Below are positions 36,127 through 42,543 of a DNA stretch of 64,000 bases, piece after piece. Numbering within the stretch: the stretch's first letter is position 1; every line of letters begins with the position of its first letter. The position numbers were made by a program, and so were the translations under genes. Source of the DNA: Longispora fulva (GTDB lineage Bacteria > Actinomycetota > Actinomycetes > Mycobacteriales > Micromonosporaceae); NCBI RefSeq assembly GCF_015751905.1, contig NZ_JADOUF010000001.1, positions 2,046,001-2,110,000 of the forward strand, given 5' to 3'. The notes under the pieces are model-generated. The model had not been told where the DNA came from, ran no database searches, and saw only the letters and a program-made list of their open reading frames with translations.

Positions 36127-36771
36127 GTGGACGTGACAGACGAGATCACGGCGGCGCTCGCCGCACTGCGGCAGGCGGAATCCGACGGAGTCGTGGAGAT
36201 CTCCGCGGCACCACCCGCCTCAGGCGGGGCGATCCGGGCCCGCGAAACGGGGCTCGAACCGCATTTCGGCACGGTGACCTGGTCGGCGCCGCCGAGCTAC
36301 CGCGCCTTCCTCACGCTCCACAACGGTCTGCGGTGCGTCCGGACCGTCGACGACGTCGACCACGAGTTCGACATCGCCAAGGAGGACGAGCTCGTGGAAC
36401 TCAACGAGGATCTGGTCCACCTGCCCGAACACGTCACCCGCGGCGACGGCCGGGCGCTGTCCACCAACCACCTCGTCGGCTTCGCCGGAGCCGGGTACGA
36501 GGCGGTCTGGTGCTTCGACGTCACCCGGCCCGACGAGGCCGGGGAGTACCCCGTGTACTACCACCACCAGGACGACGAGGAAGGACGTACCCGCTACGTC
36601 GACAGCGGCGAGTGGGAGTTTCCCGAGTCGGCCGCGCCGGATTTCCCGTCGTTCGGGGCGTGGTTCACCGCGATGGTTGGGGCGTTCACCGCCGCGGAGC
36701 CGCCGGAGTGGTTCGAGGAACTGGGCTCGCCCGGGCCGCTGTTCGCCCACGCCGAGGACGCCACGGCCTGA
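36127..36771 (+). CDS. SMI1/KNR4 (SUKH-type) protein
   Basis: 214 residues from GTG 36127 (GAGGGGACGAG upstream). The core APPSYRAFLTLHNGLRC matches the P-x-x-Y/L-x-x-F-L-x-x-x-N-G signature of SUKH domains; FVGF-like LVGFAGAGYEAVWCFDV and FGAWFTAMV match the later strand and helix. SUKH proteins are frequent immunity proteins against contact-dependent and secreted toxins, but many are stand-alone. It lies 3'-to-3' with the RIP-chitinase gene, with a terminator between, so it is not in its operon. Confidence 0.75.
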   Translation: MDVTDEITAALAALRQAESDGVVEISAAPPASGGAIRARETGLEPHFGTVTWSAPPSYRAFLTLHNGLRCVRTVDDVDHEFDIAKEDELVELNEDLVHLPEHVTRGDGRALSTNHLVGFAGAGYEAVWCFDVTRPDEAGEYPVYYHHQDDEEGRTRYVDSGEWEFPESAAPDFPSFGAWFTAMVGAFTAAEPPEWFEELGSPGPLFAHAEDATA

Positions 36772-36782
36772 TCGCGGCCGGG

Positions 36783-36818
36783 CCGGTCCCGGCGACGGGA
36801 ATCCGCCGCCGGGACCGG
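36783..36818. terminator. Strong bidirectional hairpin
   Basis: CCGGTCCCGGCG and CGCCGGGACCGG form a perfect 12-bp stem with a 12-base loop between the SUKH-type gene and the end of the RIP-chitinase gene. Confidence 0.8.
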
Positions 36819-36838
36819 TGAGTGCCCTCAGCCTGGCG

Positions 36839-39800
36839 TCACCGGCGTGACCACCGCACCGCCGCGCCCTGGTACACGACCAGGTTGCCGTCGTCCTGCA
36901 CCGTCAGCCGGGCTCCCGGCGAGCCGCTGGTGGCGGTCGTGAACAGCACCCCGCCCGCCGCGTTGTACAGCACGAAGTTGCCGTCCGGCTGCATCGCCGC
37001 CCGGTGGCCCGAACCGACCGTGTTCCAGGACCGCAGTACCCCGCCGTTCGGGGCGTACAGCACCAGGTTGCCGTCGGACTGCAATGTCAGGCGGGTGCCG
37101 TTCGGCGACGTGATCGCCCCGCCCCGGTACAGGGTCTCGCCGGACGCCAGGTCCTGGTCGGTACCGGTGGCCAGGCCCAGGTCCTTCCACGGGTAGCTGT
37201 CCTTGCCCGGGGTGTCGGACGTGCCGGGGGCCACGCCCTGGGTCCACCACTGGGCCAGCCAGTTGTGCCCGTTGAAGCTGACCGTGCGGTCGGCGGGACT
37301 CTGCGCGGTGGAGTAGACCGCGGTCGGGTCCCAGCGTTTGGCCGCGGCCTGCCGGGGGCTGGCGTTGAGGTACCACCGCTGGTTGCTGTTCCCCGTCTCG
37401 CAGGCGGCCACCACCGGTTGGGCTCTGTCGCCCTGGTGGGTCAGGCAGTGCGTGCCCTGCTGGTTGTGCAGGTACACCGTGCCGCCGTCGCCGGCCGCCA
37501 CCCACCAGCGCTGGCTCGCCGCGCCGGACACCGGTGCGGTGCGGACCTTCCAGGTGGTCGGGTCCATCTCCAGCGCGGCCCGGTCGGCGTTGCCCTTGAG
37601 CAGCAGCCAGCCGTTCTCGCCGCTGGCCACCGTCCAGTCCCAGACATGGCCGTCGTCGGCCACCGGCCAGGTCTCGGCGGTACCGGCGTCCGCCCCGGTC
37701 AGCAGCGGGCCGGAGCCGGCCGCCGACTGGATCCGGTAGCTGCCGCCCACCGCCAGCGGCACACTCGGCGCGCCGGGGGCCAGCGGCCCGGAGGCCGGCG
37801 GGTCGGGCAGCGGGAGCACGCACGCACCGCTCGGCGCGGCCGGGTTGGCGGTGCGCGCCCGTTGGTCGCTGGTCAGGGCGTACTGTTGCCCGCCGACCGC
37901 CAGTCGGAAGTTCGCCGGACCGGTGATCGGCAGGTAGTACTTGATCGGGATGTCCTTCGACGCCCCGGCGGCCAGTTCCTCGCAGCCGCCGAGCCGGATC
38001 GTGACCCGGTGGAAGTCGCCGCGCAACCCGCCGACGTTGGATCCGGTGTGCCCGGGGGTCACCGCTTTGATCCGTTGCCAGTTCCCGTCCTTGACCAGGG
38101 CCGGGGCCGAGGTGGGCATGTCGAAGCTGAGCTCGGCGTCGCCGCGCAGCGGTACCCCGCTGGTGTTGGTCACCCGCAGCGTCGGTTGCATCGGCCACAT
38201 CTGGGTCACGTCGGTCGGGAAACCGACCAACTCGGCCCGCACGTCGACCACCTGGCTGGTGTCCGCGGCGGTCGAGCCGGCCGACCTGCTGTTGCCGTAG
38301 GGGCCTGAGCCGCGCAGTGTGGAGTCGAGCAGGGTGGTCAGGGTGTACCCCATCCCGCACTCGCCCTGGTCGGGGCAGGCGTAGTCGCCGGCCAGCTCCC
38401 AGATCATCACCCCGCCGAGTCCCTTGTCCCGGACGTAGCCGGCCTTGGCCGCGACAGCCTGCTCGTCCTCGGTGCTGAGGAACGTGCCGGTGTCCGCGTT
38501 CCACAGCCAGGAGGACTTGACGGTGTCATCCCAGTGCCGGGTGTAACCGCCGACGGGCGCGCCCGCCAGGCCGAAGTCGTCCAGGTAGGACGGTGTGACC
38601 CCGCGTTCGAGGTTCTTCGCGTGCCACATCGGGTTGGAGCCCGCCCCGACCTCCCGGCCCTGGCCGTCGGTGTCGTGCCACAGGTTGGCCACTCCGGTCG
38701 CGCCCCGCCCGCAGAGGCCGGAATCCGTGGTACCGGCCGGGCAGCCAGCCTGGTCCGGCAGCGCGGCCGTGCCCCACAGCCCGGCACCCACCCCGCCGGT
38801 CACCCCGGACCAGCCCCTGGTGTAGTACGGCAGGCCCAGGTTGATCCGGCCGGACTGGAGCGCGCCCCGGTAGTAGTGGTACGACCAGTCGGCGTTGAAG
38901 TAGCCCTCCTGGGCGTACTCGGGGTTGCGGGCCGCGTCGTACACCCCGGCCGCGGCCAGCTCGCCGTCCCGGCCGTCGTCGTACAGCGGCGCGTTCGGGC
39001 CCACGTACTGGTTCCAGCTGCCGTGCATGTCGTAGGACATGTCGTTGACGAAGTCCAGGTACTGCAGCGGCGCATAGTTGCCCATCCCGCGCACCATGTA
39101 CCCGGAGCCAGACCCGGCGGCGGTGAGCAGGTAGTAGTGCTGGTCGGTCGCGGCGGCCCGGTCGAGCCGTTCGCGCACCGTGCGCATCAGGGCCAGGTGC
39201 CCGGCGTTCAGGCCGGCCCGGCGGGACTCGGCCAGGCCCCGGTCGACCGGGTTGCCGGCCAGCGGCAGCGCCGTCGGGTACTCGTGGTCAATGTCCAGCC
39301 CGTCGAAGCCGTACCGCCGAAGGAAGTCGACCACCGAGTCGGCGAACGCGTCGATCCGGGCCTGGTTGACGCTGCCGTCCGCGTTCACGGTCAGCTCGTA
39401 GAAGCCGGCGGAGTCGGCCCAGCCGCCCACCGAGATCAGGGTCTTCACCCGGGGGTGCTGGCGCTTGTACCGGGTCAGCAGGTTGAAGTGCCCCCGGTAC
39501 GGCAGCGACTCGTCCATCTCCGCCCCCGGCACGCCCGGCCAGGTCATCCCGGTCGCCGGGTTGTCCGGACCGTCCAGACCGACCGAGATCCGACCGGCCC
39601 CGTCCACCGAGGCGAAGGCGTAGTTGACGTGGCTGAGCTTGCTCCACGGGATGTTGCCAGGTAGGTACTGGTCCGGGCCGAACCGCCCGGTCCGCCAGCC
39701 GCTGAAGTAGCCGACCACTCGGCGGGGCTGGCCCGCGCGTAGCTTCTCCCGGCCGGACTCGTCATACACCCGGCAGTACGGGGTGGCGACGTTCGCGGTC

Positions 39801-40846
39801 GGGGTCATCCCCTCGGGCCGGCAGGCCGGATGGTTCGAGCCGCCGGGGTCGACCGGCATCGGGTCCGGGTCGGCGTCCTGGCCGCCGAGCGGGACGGTCA
39901 CGGTCCGCCCGCCGCGCGGCCCGCGGGGTATCTTCGCCAGCGCGTACGAGGTGAGCAGCCCGATGTTGACCAGGTGGCGGGCCCACGTGTGGGTCGTCTC
40001 CCGGCCCTCTGGGTCGTGCTCGGCCTGCCAGATCGGTGCGGCGCGGTCCGGATTAACGGCCGCCATCGTAGTCAGTTCCCGGGTCACCTGGTCCCATTGG
40101 GTGATCCGGTTGCCCTCGTTCCCGACCGTCCAGGTCCCGGTCTGAGCCACAGCGCGCCGCATCACCGTCTGGACGTGTCGGGACCTGGCGGTCTCCGCCA
40201 GGGCCACTGCCAGGACCTCGATAGGCGCCTGGAGGGTGCCGTTGCGGTTCTGGCCCGTGTGACGTGCGGGATCTCTGGTGTCCGGCTCCTGGTTGTAGAT
40301 CGTCAGGATGGCGGTCGCGACGGTTTCCGGGCTGATCGCCTTGGTTTCCAGACTGGTGTAGTTCGGCCGGAACAGCAGTGGCGCTCTGCGGTCCGCTTGC
40401 CGGAACTCTGCGGGCAGGCCGTTGACCGGGGCCCCGGTCAACGGGACCTCGTAGCCCTGGGGCCGGCCGTTCACGGCGACCCGGTTGTAGGTGACGTAGA
40501 AGATGTCCTGGTTCGCCGTGCGATCGGGGTTGCGAACGAACAGGCCGTACATGTACAGGTCGTCCGGGGCGAACACCGCCTGCACCGCGTTGCGGTCGAG
40601 CCCGGCGAGGTGGCCGATCGGGATCGCGTGGTAGGTGGTGTCCTCCAGCCGCAGCGGTGCTCCCGGCTGGTGGTCCAGGACCGCGGCCCCACCGTAGGTC
40701 GAGCGGATTTTCTGGATGACCGCGTTGAGGCGGCCAATGAAGATCAACCGGTCGCGGTCCCGTAACGCGGCGGCCGGTGGGGCGCCCAGCGTGATCGTGG
40801 TCGCCAGGACCAGGCCGAGCACGAGGAGGGTACGTCGCCACGTCAC
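36839..40846 (-). CDS. Secreted RIP-chitinase-lectin fusion (rRNA N-glycosidase + GH18)
   Basis: 1335 residues; GTG 40846 overlaps the upstream stop as GTGA and starts a Sec signal peptide (1-27). Residues 33-300 look like a ribosome-inactivating protein. Ricin's Y80, Y123, E177, R180 and W211 correspond to Y98 (LYMYG), Y163 (PNYTSLE; ricin GNYDRLE), E218 and R221 (AETARSRHVQ; ricin SEAARFQYIE) and W251 (ITQWDQV). Spacings Y123-E177 (54 vs 55) and E177-W211 (34 vs 33) agree. About 376-845 is GH18 chitinase: SVGGW, FDGLDIDHEYP with DxxDxDxE and catalytic E522, MSYDMHG, MIWELAGDY. Then a CBM-like domain (862-1010), ricin-type trefoil (1027-1158), CBM5/12 (WLAQWWTQG, about 1167-1222) and a GNA lectin with three QxDxNxVxY repeats (1228-1335). 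Inferred role: a secreted antifungal or anti-eukaryote toxin. The RIP call is by eye; the enzyme call for GH18 is firm. Confidence 0.88.
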   Translation of the reverse strand: MTWRRTLLVLGLVLATTITLGAPPAAALRDRDRLIFIGRLNAVIQKIRSTYGGAAVLDHQPGAPLRLEDTTYHAIPIGHLAGLDRNAVQAVFAPDDLYMYGLFVRNPDRTANQDIFYVTYNRVAVNGRPQGYEVPLTGAPVNGLPAEFRQADRRAPLLFRPNYTSLETKAISPETVATAILTIYNQEPDTRDPARHTGQNRNGTLQAPIEVLAVALAETARSRHVQTVMRRAVAQTGTWTVGNEGNRITQWDQVTRELTTMAAVNPDRAAPIWQAEHDPEGRETTHTWARHLVNIGLLTSYALAKIPRGPRGGRTVTVPLGGQDADPDPMPVDPGGSNHPACRPEGMTPTANVATPYCRVYDESGREKLRAGQPRRVVGYFSGWRTGRFGPDQYLPGNIPWSKLSHVNYAFASVDGAGRISVGLDGPDNPATGMTWPGVPGAEMDESLPYRGHFNLLTRYKRQHPRVKTLISVGGWADSAGFYELTVNADGSVNQARIDAFADSVVDFLRRYGFDGLDIDHEYPTALPLAGNPVDRGLAESRRAGLNAGHLALMRTVRERLDRAAATDQHYYLLTAAGSGSGYMVRGMGNYAPLQYLDFVNDMSYDMHGSWNQYVGPNAPLYDDGRDGELAAAGVYDAARNPEYAQEGYFNADWSYHYYRGALQSGRINLGLPYYTRGWSGVTGGVGAGLWGTAALPDQAGCPAGTTDSGLCGRGATGVANLWHDTDGQGREVGAGSNPMWHAKNLERGVTPSYLDDFGLAGAPVGGYTRHWDDTVKSSWLWNADTGTFLSTEDEQAVAAKAGYVRDKGLGGVMIWELAGDYACPDQGECGMGYTLTTLLDSTLRGSGPYGNSRSAGSTAADTSQVVDVRAELVGFPTDVTQMWPMQPTLRVTNTSGVPLRGDAELSFDMPTSAPALVKDGNWQRIKAVTPGHTGSNVGGLRGDFHRVTIRLGGCEELAAGASKDIPIKYYLPITGPANFRLAVGGQQYALTSDQRARTANPAAPSGACVLPLPDPPASGPLAPGAPSVPLAVGGSYRIQSAAGSGPLLTGADAGTAETWPVADDGHVWDWTVASGENGWLLLKGNADRAALEMDPTTWKVRTAPVSGAASQRWWVAAGDGGTVYLHNQQGTHCLTHQGDRAQPVVAACETGNSNQRWYLNASPRQAAAKRWDPTAVYSTAQSPADRTVSFNGHNWLAQWWTQGVAPGTSDTPGKDSYPWKDLGLATGTDQDLASGETLYRGGAITSPNGTRLTLQSDGNLVLYAPNGGVLRSWNTVGSGHRAAMQPDGNFVLYNAAGGVLFTTATSGSPGARLTVQDDGNLVVYQGAAVRWSRR

Positions 40847-41430
40847 GGCAGGTACTCCATCGTCGCGCGCGGCTTCCAACCCTTGTCCGAGAAGTACACG
40901 ATGGTGTATTTCTGGCCCGGGGTGAACGTGGTCTTCAGGGTGCGGGCGCAGTAGCCCTTGCATCCGGACGTGACGTACTCCCAGTACTGCGGCCTGGCCT
41001 TGGCGGTTCCGTCGGCGTCGGTCTCGAAGGTGCCCTTGTACACGCCGATCCAGTCGGACTTCTCGTAACCGTCGCGGTCCTCGGGGCCCAGGTAGGACAC
41101 CGCGACCCCGTCATTGATGTAGTCGTAGCTGCCGATGCACGTGGAGATCCCGAGGAACACCGAGCAGTTCCGGTACGTGTTCGACGGCACCACGTCAACG
41201 ATCAGGAACTCCTGGTCGACCGACGGCGCGTTGCCGTGCGGGACCCGGGTGGGCGAGTCGTCGAAGGGGGGCCGGTCGTCGGGTTTGACCTGCACCCACC
41301 CCGGGTCGGTCTCCTCGGCCACCCGGACCACCCTGGTCGGCGAACCGACCGGGGTCGAGCCGACCAGCAGCGCGGCGGCCAGCGCCGCGCCGGTCATGAT
41401 CCACAGGATTCTTTGCAGCGAAGTTCTCAT
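40843..41430 (-). CDS. Small secreted/anchored protein coupled to the RIP-chitinase
   Basis: 195 residues from ATG 41430; a longer frame exists to 41460 but the hydrophobic leader starts here (RILWIMTGAALAAALLVGS). The helix is followed by a proline/charge-rich linker and a 120-residue beta domain with four cysteines. VAVSYLGP, EKSDWIGVYKGTF, YWEYVTSGC and PGQKYTIVYFSDKGW recall eukaryotic SKICH/C2-like folds (D-W-I-G-x-Y-K, then F-R-Y-x-x-x-x-G); this resemblance is tentative. Its TGA overlaps the GTG of the RIP-chitinase, so both are made together. It could be an accessory, delivery or protection factor for that protein (inference). Confidence 0.75.
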   Translation of the reverse strand: MRTSLQRILWIMTGAALAAALLVGSTPVGSPTRVVRVAEETDPGWVQVKPDDRPPFDDSPTRVPHGNAPSVDQEFLIVDVVPSNTYRNCSVFLGISTCIGSYDYINDGVAVSYLGPEDRDGYEKSDWIGVYKGTFETDADGTAKARPQYWEYVTSGCKGYCARTLKTTFTPGQKYTIVYFSDKGWKPRATMEYLP

Positions 41431-41463
41431 GCCCGCACCCTGGGCCCGACGCATCAACATCCG

Positions 41464-41517
41464 GTTGACGTCCTGTCAACGCCCAGCCGTTGATCGAACG
41501 TGGATCGTCTGTTGACG
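41464..41517. promoter_or_regulatory. GTTGAC repeats in the divergent region of the RIP operon
   Basis: GTTGAC-GTCCT-GTCAAC (41464-41480) is a perfect 6-bp-arm inverted repeat. Further GTTGATC (41489-41495) and GTTGACG (41511-41517) lie in direct orientation, 22-25 bases apart. The cluster sits between the RIP-chitinase operon (leftward from 41430) and the beta-trefoil/CAP gene (rightward from 41574), so one regulator could act on both. Confidence 0.5.
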
Positions 41518-41573
41518 CGCCCCTGGTGTCGTACCTCCTGACAACGCACCGACACCGTCAGGAGCACATCGAC

Positions 41574-42458
41574 ATGTCCCACCCCACCGCCCGCCGCGCG
41601 GTCCTCGCCCTCGCGGCCGCCACGGTCACCGCCGCCGGCCTGACCGCCCTGTCCGCCGCGCCGGCCCAGGCCGACGTCACCGAGCAGATGATCACGATCC
41701 AGGACCACCAGAACCACCACTCGCTGGCCACCGCCAACGACGAGGGCTCCCGGATCGTGGCGCGGGGCTACCAGGACGACAGCACCCGGTACTGGATCTC
41801 CAACAAGCCCGGCGGCCGGGTCGACTTCACCCGCAACGTCAACGGCACCGAGCGGGTGGTCGAGATGGACACCCGTGACGGCCGCACGACCCAGTTCATC
41901 CACTGGTGGGCCGGCGACAACCAGCAGTGGACGCTGGAGAACGCCTCGGAGGGCGGCACCTACCTCCACGACGCGCTGGACAACCGGTGCCTGACGTACC
42001 ACGGGCTGGACCGCGAGGTCACGGTCGAGAACTGTGACGGCAGCATGTCCCAGCGGTTCGACCTGTCCGGCGGCGGCTCCACCACCCCACCGCCCGCCAC
42101 CGGGGACGAGGCCCGTTTCGTGCAGCTGCTCAACGACCTGCGCGCCAGCCGCGGCAAGGCCCCGGTCCGGGTGAACGCGAAACTGACCCGGGCGGCGAAC
42201 TGCAACGCTGTGCGGATGTCCCAGCAACACGTCTCGGGGCACTTCTGTGACATGGGCACCGAGGCCCGCAACGCCGGCTACGCCTTCCGGGCGCTCGGCG
42301 AGATCGCGTTCTACGGCCCGACCAATGTGGACGACGCGTTCCGGGGCTGGGTGAACTCGCCCCACCACTACGACATCATGGTGGGCGACTACACCGAGGT
42401 CGGCCTGTCGCGGGTCGGCGGCAACTCGTGGAACGCCGACTTCGGCACCCCGCAGTAG
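41574..42458 (+). CDS. Secreted beta-trefoil / CAP (SCP-like) protein
   Basis: 294 residues from ATG 41574 (AGGAG upstream). Signal peptide 1-33 (APAQA). Residues 36-165 form a ricin-type beta-trefoil (WISNKPGGRVDF, NQQWTLENA, CLTYHGLDREVTVENCDGS, SQRFDLS). After a TTPPPATG linker, 175-290 is a CAP/SCP domain: FVQLLNDLRASRGKAPV, LTRAANCNAVRMSQ, GHFCDMG, ALGEIAFYG, WVNSPHHYDIMVGDYTEVGL. CAP proteins of plants and fungi (PR-1) act against microbes or bind sterols; bacterial roles are open. Divergent from the RIP-chitinase operon. Confidence 0.9.
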   Translation: MSHPTARRAVLALAAATVTAAGLTALSAAPAQADVTEQMITIQDHQNHHSLATANDEGSRIVARGYQDDSTRYWISNKPGGRVDFTRNVNGTERVVEMDTRDGRTTQFIHWWAGDNQQWTLENASEGGTYLHDALDNRCLTYHGLDREVTVENCDGSMSQRFDLSGGGSTTPPPATGDEARFVQLLNDLRASRGKAPVRVNAKLTRAANCNAVRMSQQHVSGHFCDMGTEARNAGYAFRALGEIAFYGPTNVDDAFRGWVNSPHHYDIMVGDYTEVGLSRVGGNSWNADFGTPQ

Positions 42459-42475
42459 CCGGCGGATCCGGCACG

Positions 42476-42506
42476 GCCGGGCCGCCCCGGGGGGTGGCGG
42501 CCCGGC
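42476..42506. terminator. Hairpin between CAP gene and SARP gene
   Basis: GCCGGGCCGCC and GGCGGCCCGGC form a perfect 11-bp stem with a 9-base loop, between two convergent genes. Confidence 0.75.
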
Positions 42507-42543
42507 ACGATTCGACCGGCCCGACCTGAACGTCCTCGACCGG

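Noticed and set aside
38534-40765. Plus-strand open frames opposite the RIP-chitinase
   Set aside because: Low-complexity Arg/Val/Gly text without SD or domains; the minus frame explains the DNA fully.
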